Positions 17,182 through 25,157 of a stretch of DNA of 64,000 bases are shown in pieces. A program made the translations under genes and the position numbers. The stretch comes from Micromonospora echinofusca (GTDB lineage: Bacteria > Actinomycetota > Actinomycetes > Mycobacteriales > Micromonosporaceae). The stretch spans positions 1,753,501-1,817,500 of the forward strand of contig NZ_LT607733.1 in the NCBI RefSeq assembly GCF_900091445.1, written 5' to 3'. Numbering within the stretch: the first letter of the stretch is position 1; the number at the start of each line of letters is the position of its first letter. Under the pieces are notes generated by a model. That model was given only the letters and a program-made list of their open reading frames with translations. It did not search any database and had not been told where the DNA came from.

Positions 17182-18855
17182 GTGCTGGTGGCGATGGTCT
17201 CGGACGAGCGGGGCGGGGGAGCGCTGCAACCCCTCGACGCCGCCGGGCTGCCCGCCGGTCCGGTGCGGCCGGTCACCGACCTGGCCGCCGCCGTCGCCGC
17301 GTTCGAGGCGGCGGAACGGCCGCGCTGGGTGTGGGCCTGCGGCGCGACGCTCTATCCGGCCCTGCTGCGCGCCGGGGTGCGGGTCGAGCGCTGCCACGAC
17401 GTCGAGCTGACCGAGGCCCTGCTGCTCGGGCACGCCGGCCGCTGGGGCGAGCCCCGCTCGTTCGCGGCGGCCTGGGCCCGGCTGACCGGCGCGCCGGTGC
17501 CGGCCGACCCGCCGCCGCGGCCGGCCGCGCCGCCCGGGCACGGCCAGGGCGCGCTCTTCGACGCCCTGCCCGGCCCGCCGGGCCCCGGCGTCGAGGCCCT
17601 GACCCGGGTGTACGCCGACCAGCTCGCCCGGATCGCCGCGACCGAGCACCCCGGCCGGTTCCGCCTGCTGGTCGCCGCGGAGTCGGCCGGCGCGCTCGTC
17701 GCGGCGGAGATGGGGGCGGCCGGGCTGCCCTGGCGGGTCGACGTGCACGACGAGGTCCTCGCCGAGCTGCTCGGCGAGCCGTCGCCGGTGGGCGGCCCGC
17801 CGCGCCGGCTGGCCGAGCTGGCCGCGCGGATCGCCGACGCGTTCGGCGTACGCCAGCTGCACGCCGACTCCCCGGCGGAGCTGTTGCGGGCGTTCGCCCG
17901 GGCCGGCGTGGAGCTGCCCAACACCCGGGCCTGGGTGCTGCGTGGGGTGGACCACCCGGCGGTGCCGCTGGTCCTGGAATACAAGGAGCTCTACCGGATC
18001 TGGACGGCGCACGGCTGGGCGTGGCGCGACGCCTGGGTGCGCGACGGCCGGTTCCAGCCGGAGTACGTCCCGGGCGGGGTCGTCTCCGGTCGCTGGGCGA
18101 CCCGGGGCGGCGGCGCGTTGCAGATCCCCAAGGTGATCCGGCGGGCGGTGGTCGCCGATGCGGGCTGGCGGTTCGTGGTCGCCGACGCCGGCCAGCTGGA
18201 GCCGAGGGTGCTCGCCGCAGTCTCGGGCGACGCCCGGCTCGCCGCCGCCGGTGGCGCCGGCGACCTCTACGCCGCCCTCGCCCAGGACGCCTTCGACGGC
18301 GACCGCCCACGGGCCAAGGTGGCGCTGCTGGGCGCCATGTACGGGCAGACCGGCGGTGCCGCGGTGCCGGCGTTGGCGGTGCTGCGGCGCAGCTATCCGA
18401 CGGCCTTCGGCTACGTGGAGGCGGCCGCCCGCACCGGGGAGGCCGGCGGCCTGGTGCGTTCCTGGCTCGGGCGCACCTGCCCGCCCGGCACGGCCGGTTT
18501 CGGCGATCCCGACGCCGACCTGCCCGTCGGCGGCGACGACCCGCAGTCGCCGCGGGCCCGGGCGGCCCGCTCCCGGGGGCGGTTCACCCGCAACTTCGTC
18601 ATCCAGGCCACCGCCGCCGAGTGGGCCTCGACCCTGCTGGCGACGTTGCGCGGTCAGCTCGCCGGCACCGGTGCCGAGCTGGTCTTCTTCCAGCACGACG
18701 AGGTGGTCGTGCACTGCCCGGCGGAGCGGGCCGCCGCGGTCGCCGACGCCGTCGCCCGGTGCGGGGAGCAGGCCACGGCGCTGCTCTTCGGCGACACCCC
18801 GGTCCGCTTTCCGCTGGACCTGTCCGTCGTCAACTGCTACGCCGACGCGGCCTGA
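17182..18855 (+). CDS. PolA-like bifunctional 3'-5' exonuclease/DNA polymerase
   Basis: 557-residue family-A polymerase of the short actinobacterial type without a 5'-nuclease. Polymerase motif A appears as DAGQLEPRVLA, motif B as RAKVALLGAMYGQ, and motif C as QHDEVVVH. The N-terminal part corresponds to the exonuclease-like domain. I chose GTG 17182, giving an N-terminus LVAMVSDERGGG typical of the group; an ATG at 17194 is possible. It stands alone and diverges from the ABC exporter operon. Likely an accessory repair polymerase, not the replicative Pol I. Confidence 0.85.
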   Translation: MLVAMVSDERGGGALQPLDAAGLPAGPVRPVTDLAAAVAAFEAAERPRWVWACGATLYPALLRAGVRVERCHDVELTEALLLGHAGRWGEPRSFAAAWARLTGAPVPADPPPRPAAPPGHGQGALFDALPGPPGPGVEALTRVYADQLARIAATEHPGRFRLLVAAESAGALVAAEMGAAGLPWRVDVHDEVLAELLGEPSPVGGPPRRLAELAARIADAFGVRQLHADSPAELLRAFARAGVELPNTRAWVLRGVDHPAVPLVLEYKELYRIWTAHGWAWRDAWVRDGRFQPEYVPGGVVSGRWATRGGGALQIPKVIRRAVVADAGWRFVVADAGQLEPRVLAAVSGDARLAAAGGAGDLYAALAQDAFDGDRPRAKVALLGAMYGQTGGAAVPALAVLRRSYPTAFGYVEAAARTGEAGGLVRSWLGRTCPPGTAGFGDPDADLPVGGDDPQSPRARAARSRGRFTRNFVIQATAAEWASTLLATLRGQLAGTGAELVFFQHDEVVVHCPAERAAAVADAVARCGEQATALLFGDTPVRFPLDLSVVNCYADAA

Positions 18856-18866
18856 CAGGGTTCGTC

Positions 18867-18893
18867 GCCCACCCGCACGCCGTCTGCGTGGGC
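18867..18893. terminator. Hairpin between convergent polymerase and HxlR genes
   Basis: Stem GCCCAC-CC-GCA (18867-18877) pairing with TGCGTGGGC (18885-18893), with a two-base bulge, in the 61-base gap between the two convergent gene ends. Probable shared terminator. Confidence 0.45.
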
Positions 18894-18916
18894 AGGCACC
18901 TGCCGCCTCCGCCCGC

Positions 18917-19330
18917 TCAGGAGACGCCGGAGCCGGGGTTGGCGGCGTCCCACGCGTGCCGCGACTGCGCGATGGCGTCCTTGTGTGCCAGCGACCAGTC
19001 CGCCAACTGCCTGACCAGGTGCGTGAGGCTCCGCCCGCGTTCGGTCAGCTCGTAGGTCACGGTCACCGGGACGGTCGGGTACGCGGTGCGCAGCACCAGC
19101 CCGTCGCGTTCCAGCCGGCGCAGGGTCAGGGTCAGCATCCGCTGCGAGATGCCGTGGATGGCCCGTTGCAGCTCCCGGAACCGGCGGACGCCGGAGGAGA
19201 GCTCGACGATCGCGAGCACCGACCACTTGTCGCCGATGCGGTCGAGCACGTCGCGGATCCCGCAGTCGGGGTGCTCGGGCAGGCCGCAGGGCGCCAGCGC
19301 GTCGGTTACCGCCGTGTGCCCTGCCGACAT
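18917..19330 (-). CDS. HxlR-family winged-helix regulator
   Basis: 137 residues. The HxlR domain spans about residues 15-115, with the family features DVLDRIGDKWSVLAIVEL and RMLTLTLRRLERDGLV. Two cysteines near the N-terminus (PCGLPEHPDC) could make it redox- or electrophile-responsive, as in QorR-type members. It is divergent from a NAD(P)-binding quinone-reductase-like gene, the same arrangement as ytfH/ytfG in enterobacteria. A near-perfect dyad lies between them. Likely represses its own gene and the neighbour. Confidence 0.88.
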   Translation of the reverse strand: MSAGHTAVTDALAPCGLPEHPDCGIRDVLDRIGDKWSVLAIVELSSGVRRFRELQRAIHGISQRMLTLTLRRLERDGLVLRTAYPTVPVTVTYELTERGRSLTHLVRQLADWSLAHKDAIAQSRHAWDAANPGSGVS

Positions 19331-19378
19331 CGAAGTGCCTCCTTGTGACCGCGTCCGTGGTTCCCGACGATGAGGCTA

Positions 19379-19393
19379 GTTCCGATTCGGTAC
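19379..19393. promoter_or_regulatory. Putative HxlR operator
   Basis: GTTCCGATTCGGTAC is a 15-base dyad around a central T with one mismatched pair. It is centred in the divergent region, 19-33 bases before the ATG of the NAD(P)-binding protein gene. A position near the promoter of a divergent HxlR pair fits an operator; there is no direct evidence. Confidence 0.4.
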
Positions 19394-19411
19394 CACCGAA
19401 AGGCTCGCCAC

Positions 19412-20230
19412 ATGCTGCTGGTCACCGGCGCCTCCGGGCACCTGGGCTCCCTCATCCACGCCGGGCTGGTCGAGCGGGGGCTCGCCCCGCTCGCCGGCAC
19501 CCGTACGCCCGGCCGCTTCGGCGACGCCGGGCGCGGCGTGGACTTCGACGACCCGGCGGGGCCGGACCTGGCGGGCGTACGCGTGCTGGTGCTCGTCTCC
19601 GCCGGCTACGGCGAGGACGACGTCGTCCTCGCCCGCCACGACCGGGCTATCGCGGCCGCCGAGCGGCACGGGGTGCGGCACGTGGTCTACACGAGCCTGA
19701 TCGGCGCCGGCGACCACCTGGCCTTCGCGCTCGCGCACCGGTGGACCGAGCGTCGGCTCAGGGAGAGTCGCCTGGGCTGGACGATCCTGCGCAACGGGCT
19801 CTACGCCGAACTGTTCGGGCAGTTGGCCGCCCCGGTCGGCGGCGCGGTCACGGCCCCGTTCGGCGCGGGAGCGCTGGCGGCGGTGGCCCGGCAGGACCTG
19901 GCCGACGCCGCCGTACGGGTGGCCGCCGACCCCGCCGCGCACCACGGCCGCACGTACGAGTTGACCGGGTCGGTCGCGCTCACCGCTGCGGGCCTCGCCG
20001 CCGAACTGGGGGTGCCCTACCGCCCGGAGTCGCTGGGCGTCCGGCGCGCCGCGCTGTCGGGCGCGGGCCTGTTGCCCTTCCAGCCGGCCATGCTCATGTC
20101 GATCTACTCCGCCACGGCGGGCGGCTTCCTCGGGCGGACCCACGGCGACCTGGCACGCCTGCTGGCACGCCCACCCCGTGACCCGATGCCGGTGGCGGTC
20201 GCCGCCGCCGGTCAGGTTCCGCCCCGGTAA
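19412..20230 (+). CDS. NAD(P)-binding Rossmann protein, QorB/YtfG-like quinone reductase
   Basis: 272-residue atypical short-chain dehydrogenase of the NmrA/YtfG type. The dinucleotide motif VTGASGHLG is at the extreme N-terminus. The substrate side contains YTSLIGAGDH and W.ERRLRES.LGWTILRNG, typical of this family. I take the ATG at 19412 because GAAAGG lies eight bases upstream and the protein then starts at the first beta strand. Pairing with a divergent HxlR regulator suggests an inducible NAD(P)H:quinone oxidoreductase for electrophile stress. Substrate not determined. Confidence 0.85.
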   Translation: MLLVTGASGHLGSLIHAGLVERGLAPLAGTRTPGRFGDAGRGVDFDDPAGPDLAGVRVLVLVSAGYGEDDVVLARHDRAIAAAERHGVRHVVYTSLIGAGDHLAFALAHRWTERRLRESRLGWTILRNGLYAELFGQLAAPVGGAVTAPFGAGALAAVARQDLADAAVRVAADPAAHHGRTYELTGSVALTAAGLAAELGVPYRPESLGVRRAALSGAGLLPFQPAMLMSIYSATAGGFLGRTHGDLARLLARPPRDPMPVAVAAAGQVPPR

Positions 20231-20304
20231 CAGTTGCACTATTTTCCCTTTTCGCCCCGCTACCCGGTCCGCCTTGTCCTCGTTGCTCCCGATGTCCGTA
20301 CGAC

Positions 20305-20339
20305 GGAGCGGGCCGTGCCCACGTGCCACGGCCCGCTCC
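20305..20339. terminator. Perfect 13-base hairpin in front of the nucleotidyltransferase
   Basis: GGAGCGGGCCGTG (20305-20317) pairs exactly with CACGGCCCGCTCC (20327-20339) across a nine-base loop. It may terminate the upstream oxidoreductase transcript. Because it ends immediately before the nucleotidyltransferase start region, it may instead act on read-through into that gene. Confidence 0.55.
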
Positions 20340-20342
20340 ACG

Positions 20343-20969
20343 GTGGAGGGGGCCCAGCTGAACCGGATCGCAGGAATGATCATCGCCGCGGGTGGGGGGC
20401 GCCGCATCGGCGGCCCGGAGGCCCTGCTGCACCAGGGAGAGAAGCCCCTGGTGAACCAGATGATCGACACGATGACCGAGGCGGGCTGCGAGCGGATCGT
20501 GGTCGTGCTCGGCGCCGCCGCCGACCAGGTCCGCGAGACGGCGGACCTGAGCCGGACCACGGTGGTGATCAACAGGGCGTGGGGGACCGGCGTCGGCTCG
20601 TCCATCCGGGCCGGCCTGGCCGCGCTCGACGACGACGGCATCGAGGCGGTCGTGGTGGTGCCGGTCGACATGCCCGGCCTGACCGCCGCCGCCGTGCGCC
20701 GGGTGGTCGCGCTGCCGTACCCCGACGTGCTGGTCTGCGCGACCTACGACGGGCTGCGCGGCTACCCGATGCTGTTCGGACGCCGGCACTGGTCCGGCAT
20801 CGCCACCCTGGCCAGCGCGGACGTCGGCGCCCGGCCCTACCTGCTGGCGCACAAGGACCAGATCGTCGACATCTCCTGCGACTCGGTGGCCGACGGCAGC
20901 CGGGTCGACACCCCGGAGCTGATGGCGCTCTACGGGCTGACCGTCCCGCCCCAGCGCGTCGGCGTCTGA
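20343..20969 (+). CDS. MobA-like nucleotidyltransferase
   Basis: About 208 residues with the NTP_transf_3 fold. The nucleotide loop is IIAAGGGRRIGGPEALL, the metal-binding acidic site is VPVDMPGLT, and RAWGTGVGSSIRAGL follows. This is close to the molybdenum-cofactor cytidylyl/guanylyltransferases (MobA/MocA class). The start is uncertain: GTG 20343 is used here. A CTG at 20358 has GGAGGG at good spacing, and an ATG at 20376 starts exactly at the first strand. No other molybdenum-cofactor gene is nearby, so the acceptor is open. Confidence 0.8.
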   Translation: MEGAQLNRIAGMIIAAGGGRRIGGPEALLHQGEKPLVNQMIDTMTEAGCERIVVVLGAAADQVRETADLSRTTVVINRAWGTGVGSSIRAGLAALDDDGIEAVVVVPVDMPGLTAAAVRRVVALPYPDVLVCATYDGLRGYPMLFGRRHWSGIATLASADVGARPYLLAHKDQIVDISCDSVADGSRVDTPELMALYGLTVPPQRVGV

Positions 20970-21068
20970 CCCGCCCCCACAGCGGCTGGCCCCTCCGCTA
21001 GCGTCGGTTGGGCGCGGCTTGCGTCGCGCGACGCCCGCCGGCTGCGGCCCGGCGACGGGGGAGGCTCG

Positions 21069-22652
21069 ATGGTCGCCACGATGGTCCGGCACGCAACCGG
21101 GACGGGCGTCGCCTGGCTGATGTGTGTCGCTGAAGGGCTGCTCGGCTATCTGGCGCTGTTCACGTTCGCCCTGTTCACTCCCGGTTCCGACCAGGGCGGC
21201 CCGCTGGCCGGCCCGGTCATGGTGCTGGGCGCCGCCCTGCTGGGTGCCGTCCTGGTGCCGCTGGCGGTTGCGCCGGCGGTCGCGATCGGCGAGGCCACCC
21301 TCGCCCGCCGTGGTGCGTCCGCCCGCACGCTGGCCGCCTGCGGCACGGCCGCACTGCTCGTCGGGCTGTACGCCGCCGGCATCGCGGCGGCCACCGGGGC
21401 GACCGTCGCCAGCGCGGCGCTGGGCTGGTTGCTCACGACGGTGTTCGTGCTCTGCCCCGTGGTGGCCTATGCGGGCGTCGTGCGCGGGGCGCGGGCGGTG
21501 ACCGGACGGCTGGCCCGGCACAGCGGCAGCGATCCGTCCGCCCCGGTCACGTCTCCGCCGCAGAGCCCTGGCGATCGCGAGGACCCGGTGACCGGGTCCC
21601 GCCCAGCGACCGACCTCGTCCCCGCCGACGTGCCGGCCGAGCAGCTCACCCACAACATCCTCAACGGGGTGACCGGCGGCATCTGGCACACCCGCCACGA
21701 CGGGCGGCCGGCCGTGCTGAAACTTCTCACCCCGCCCGGGCGCCCCGGGCCGGCGCACTGGGCCGGCAGCGACGAGCCGGGGCACTGGAACTACTGGCGC
21801 CGCGAGGTCGAGGCGTACCGCAGTGGGCTGGCCGCCGCCGCGTACGCCGACGCCGGGCTGGCCGCGCCGACTGCGCTGGCGGTCGACGACCGGCCGGACG
21901 GCTCGGTCGCGCTGTGGCTGCCCGAGGTCACCGGTCGGCCCGGCATCGCCTGCACGCCCGCCGACCTCGGCGAGGTGGCCGTCCGGCTCGGCGCCGGACA
22001 CGCCCGCTGGCTCGGCGACCCCGAGGCGCGGGAACTGGCGGGCGGCGGTCGCCCGCCAAACTGGCTGGCGCGGGACTGGTTGCGCGACTACACGCTGAGC
22101 CGCCCGGTGGCCGCGCCGGTGCCGTGGGAGCACCCGGTCGCCGTCGCCGCCTGGCCGCGCCCCCTGCGCGACGCGCTGCGGGTGCTGTGGGAGCGGCGGC
22201 ACGACGTGCTGGCAGCCACCGACCGGCTGCCGCGTACGCTCTGCCACCACGACTGCTGGCCGATGAACCTGGTGTTCGCCGCCGACGGCCCGGTGCTGCT
22301 GGACTGGTCCGGTGTCGGCCCGGGGCCGGTCGGCGAGGACGCGGCCAACCTGGTGCTGGACACGTTCCTCGACGGGCTGGTCGACGTCGCGCTGCTCGGC
22401 GAGGTGGCCGCCACCGTGCTCGACCGGTACGCCGAGGGGCTGCATGGCGCCGTCGCGCCGGAGGAGGTGGCCCGTGCCGTCCGGCTCACCGGGGCGGCCA
22501 AGTATTTCTGGCTGGCGCCGATGATGCTCGGTCGGCTGGGCCGGTCCGCCATCAGCGGCACCTACGACGCCCGCGACGAGGCGGAGATGATGGCGGGCCG
22601 CCGACCCGTCTTGGAGCTGTTGGCCCGCTGGGCCGCCGAACCGTGGGACTGA
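21069..22652 (+). CDS. Membrane-anchored aminoglycoside/choline-kinase-like (APH) protein
   Basis: 527 residues with two parts in one reading frame. Residues about 1-140 hold four hydrophobic segments. After a Pro/Ser-rich linker (about 150-185) comes an APH-type kinase domain with the Brenner motif CHHDCWPMNLVF and the metal site LLDWSGVGPGPVGED. An invariant-lysine candidate is in PAVLKLLTPP. GGGGGAGG precedes the ATG. Most APH-family proteins are about 350 residues and soluble, so the membrane domain is an addition. The substrate is unknown; antibiotic resistance should not be assumed. Confidence 0.8.
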   Translation: MVATMVRHATGTGVAWLMCVAEGLLGYLALFTFALFTPGSDQGGPLAGPVMVLGAALLGAVLVPLAVAPAVAIGEATLARRGASARTLAACGTAALLVGLYAAGIAAATGATVASAALGWLLTTVFVLCPVVAYAGVVRGARAVTGRLARHSGSDPSAPVTSPPQSPGDREDPVTGSRPATDLVPADVPAEQLTHNILNGVTGGIWHTRHDGRPAVLKLLTPPGRPGPAHWAGSDEPGHWNYWRREVEAYRSGLAAAAYADAGLAAPTALAVDDRPDGSVALWLPEVTGRPGIACTPADLGEVAVRLGAGHARWLGDPEARELAGGGRPPNWLARDWLRDYTLSRPVAAPVPWEHPVAVAAWPRPLRDALRVLWERRHDVLAATDRLPRTLCHHDCWPMNLVFAADGPVLLDWSGVGPGPVGEDAANLVLDTFLDGLVDVALLGEVAATVLDRYAEGLHGAVAPEEVARAVRLTGAAKYFWLAPMMLGRLGRSAISGTYDARDEAEMMAGRRPVLELLARWAAEPWD

Positions 22653-22669
22653 TGGACGGGGGAGAGCCG

Positions 22670-23479
22670 TCAGACGTCGATGTTGAAGCGTTGCAGCACC
22701 GACGGCGCGACCAGCCCGGCCGCGGCGAGCACCGAGATCGCGGTCAGTACGGTCCGGACGACGACCACCTCGGTCTTGCCGCCGGCGCGCAGGGCGATCT
22801 TGTTCGGCAGGCCGATGGGTGTCCACATTCGACGCTTGATCGGGATGGGCCAGAGGATCGGCACCCCGGCGCGGGTGATCATGTCGCCGAGGATGTGCAC
22901 GAAGCAGCCCACCCCCACGGCGGTGCCGATCAGCGGGTAGCCCCGGCCGCCGGGCAGGTTGGCGAAGGTGTACCAGGCGGCGGCGGCCGAGGCGAGGGTG
23001 ACGATGACCCAGCCGGCGCGCTCGGCCCACTTGTCGAACAGGCCGCGCAGCGCCAGCCCGAACATGAAGAAGAGGATGCCGATGACGGCCCACTTGCCGT
23101 ACGCGGCGCAGAGCGTGGTGGTGCCCCAGCCGACCAGCAGGGTGAACGGGATGGTGTGGGTCAGGGTGCGGTGGCCGTTGTTGCGGCGCGGGTCCTTGCT
23201 GAGCTTCGTGGCGTAGTAGACCCCGAGCGAGACCTTCTCCATCACCTCGGCGATGAACAGCGAGAACACGCCGAAGGTGCGGGCGACCGTCGCCCCGCCC
23301 TGGTTGCGGGTCACCTTGCCGGAGAGGTCGAGGTCGGGGAAGAGCGCCCCGCCCGCGCAGACGGCGGTGCCGACGGCGAGCTCCAGCGGCGACTGGTGGT
23401 AGTCGGCGAACTGTTGCAGCGCCCAGGACCCGGCCAGCCACACCGCCGCGCCGGACAGCGCGTGGGACGGTCCCATCAT
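22670..23479 (-). CDS. YdjM-like (DUF457) membrane metal-dependent hydrolase family protein
   Basis: 269 residues with several membrane segments. It opens MMGPSHALSGAAVWL and has the family's conserved residues in GALFPDLDLSGKVTRNQGG, RTLTHT and FVHILGDM. These His/Asp residues are thought to bind metal. The family is often called LexA-binding inner-membrane hydrolase, but biochemical function is poorly known. It is a single gene; its promoter region contains an 18-base dyad at 23515. Convergent with the APH fusion gene, 17 bases apart. Confidence 0.85.
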   Translation of the reverse strand: MMGPSHALSGAAVWLAGSWALQQFADYHQSPLELAVGTAVCAGGALFPDLDLSGKVTRNQGGATVARTFGVFSLFIAEVMEKVSLGVYYATKLSKDPRRNNGHRTLTHTIPFTLLVGWGTTTLCAAYGKWAVIGILFFMFGLALRGLFDKWAERAGWVIVTLASAAAAWYTFANLPGGRGYPLIGTAVGVGCFVHILGDMITRAGVPILWPIPIKRRMWTPIGLPNKIALRAGGKTEVVVVRTVLTAISVLAAAGLVAPSVLQRFNIDV

Positions 23480-23514
23480 GTCGGCTCACCCTCCCCAGGG
23501 ATCTTGAGCGCCAA

Positions 23515-23532
23515 AACTACGCCACTGTAGTT
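23515..23532. promoter_or_regulatory. 18-base dyad upstream of the YdjM-like gene
   Basis: AACTACGCCACTGTAGTT has perfect six-base arms with a six-base spacer and lies 36-53 bases before the start of the minus-strand YdjM-like gene. The form resembles TetR-family operators. No regulator gene is adjacent, so the cognate factor is unknown. Confidence 0.35.
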
Positions 23533-23684
23533 CGCCGGTGCGGCGCAGGGGCATCACCCGGACGGTCCACCTGGGACAGTGCCGGGAGGGGGGATGGGTG
23601 ACGCCGGGCGTACCGGCAGGAAGTATGCCGTGCCGGGCGGCGGTCGGGGGCCGGTCTGTCGGCCACCCGACGGGGAGAAGCCCC

Positions 23685-25013
23685 TCAGCGGGCGCCACCG
23701 ACCGCGAGCAGATTCCCCTCGGGGATGGTGACCGTCCGGCGGGCCTCGCCGAGCCGGGCGGCGGCGCGTCGGGCCTGCGTCGGGCCGTGCTCGCGGCAGG
23801 CCGTCGCGTACGTGCCGGCGGTCCGGGCGGCGATGGTCGCCCAGCCGTACCGCTGGCCGACCATGGTGCGCGCCCTGCGGGCCACCCGCCGCGCGAAGAC
23901 CTCGTCGCCGAGGAGCTGGTCGACCGCCTCGCCGAGGGCGCCCGGGTCGCTGTGCGGGAACGTCACCCCGGTCACGCCCGGCTCGACGATCTCGGCGAGG
24001 CCGCCGGTGCGGGCCACGGCCAGCGGCGCGCCGGCCGCCGCGGCCTCCAGGGCGACCATCCCGAACGGCTCGTAGAGGCTGGGCACCACGGTCGCGTCGG
24101 TCGCGCCGAGCAGCGCGGGCAGCCGGGTCGAGTCCAGGAAACCCGCGAAGCGTACGGTCTGGGAGAGCGCGAGCCGTCGGGTCTCCTCCTCCAGCTCGGC
24201 GCGGTAGGGGCCGTCGCCCGCGATGACCACCCGCAGCCCGGGGTGCCGATCGCGCAGGTACGGCACGGCGTGCACCAGGTGCTGCACGCCCTTCTCGTAG
24301 ACCAGCCGGCCGGCGTACCCGACGAGCGGGCCGTCCCCGGCGAAGCGGGCCCGGGCGGCGGTGACCGCCCCGGGGTGGGCGCGCCAGGCCCGGTCGTCGA
24401 CCCCGTTGGGCACCACGTCGATGTGCCCGGACGGCACGTCGAAGAGCGTGGTGACCTGGTCGCGCATGTAGCCGGAGCAGGCGATGACCCGGACGGAGGC
24501 GTTGCTCAGCCAGTGCTCGACGCCGTGGATGGTGCGGTTCATCTCCTCCGGCAGCCAGCCCTGGTGCCGGCCGGCCTCGGTGGCGTGGATCGTGGTCACC
24601 AGGGGCAGGTCGAGGTGCTCGGCGACGGTGATCGCGGTGTGCGCGACGAGCCAGTCGTGGGCGTGGACGACGTCGTAGGAGCCGGCTTCGGTGGCGCGCA
24701 GCGCGGCGCGGGTGAGGGTGTGGTTGAACGCCATGGTCCAGGCCAGCAGGGAGCTGGTGGCCAGCGGGAAGGTGACCGGGTCCTCGGCGGCACGCAGGAT
24801 GCGTACGCCGTCGGCGTACTCCTCCAGGGGTGCGCCCTCGCTGTGGCGGGTGACGACGGTGACCTCGTGCCCGGCGGCGGCCAGGGCGACCGACAGGGCG
24901 TGCACGTGCCGGCCGAGCCCGCCGACCAGGACCGGCGGGTATTCCCAGGAGAGCATCAGCACCCGCAGTCGCCGGGCGGGGTGGATGTCGATCACGTCGG
25001 CGTCAGGTGACAT
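23685..25013 (-). CDS. GT4-family glycosyltransferase (glycogen/maltosyl-transferase-like)
   Basis: 442-residue GT-B enzyme. The N-terminal domain has WEYPPVLVGGLGRHVHAL and HAHDWLV, and the C-terminal nucleotide-sugar domain has the EPFGMVALEAAAAGAP motif with the GT4 E-x7-E spacing. The GGLGRHV and HAHDW elements are shared with actinobacterial glycogen-synthase-like GlgA/GlgM enzymes. It lies 144 bases downstream of the debranching-enzyme gene on the same strand, which supports alpha-glucan metabolism. Donor (ADP-glucose or other) and exact product are not determined. Confidence 0.83.
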   Translation of the reverse strand: MSPDADVIDIHPARRLRVLMLSWEYPPVLVGGLGRHVHALSVALAAAGHEVTVVTRHSEGAPLEEYADGVRILRAAEDPVTFPLATSSLLAWTMAFNHTLTRAALRATEAGSYDVVHAHDWLVAHTAITVAEHLDLPLVTTIHATEAGRHQGWLPEEMNRTIHGVEHWLSNASVRVIACSGYMRDQVTTLFDVPSGHIDVVPNGVDDRAWRAHPGAVTAARARFAGDGPLVGYAGRLVYEKGVQHLVHAVPYLRDRHPGLRVVIAGDGPYRAELEEETRRLALSQTVRFAGFLDSTRLPALLGATDATVVPSLYEPFGMVALEAAAAGAPLAVARTGGLAEIVEPGVTGVTFPHSDPGALGEAVDQLLGDEVFARRVARRARTMVGQRYGWATIAARTAGTYATACREHGPTQARRAAARLGEARRTVTIPEGNLLAVGGAR

Positions 25014-25157
25014 TCGGGCGGCCCCCTTTGAGTTGTCCCCGGGCGCGCCGTCGGGTACCGGAGACCGGTGCCCGGTGCGGTCGCGAGCGGATCGGAACCC
25101 ATCCTGCTGGCGGCTGGCTAACCGGCGGAGACGCCGCCGTTGCGGTCGTGTAAAGCG

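Noticed and set aside
20094..23489. A 1131-codon minus-strand open frame over the nucleotidyltransferase and APH fusion genes
   Set aside because: Arg/Gly/His-rich translation without motifs; it is antisense to well-supported genes and to the true YdjM-like frame.
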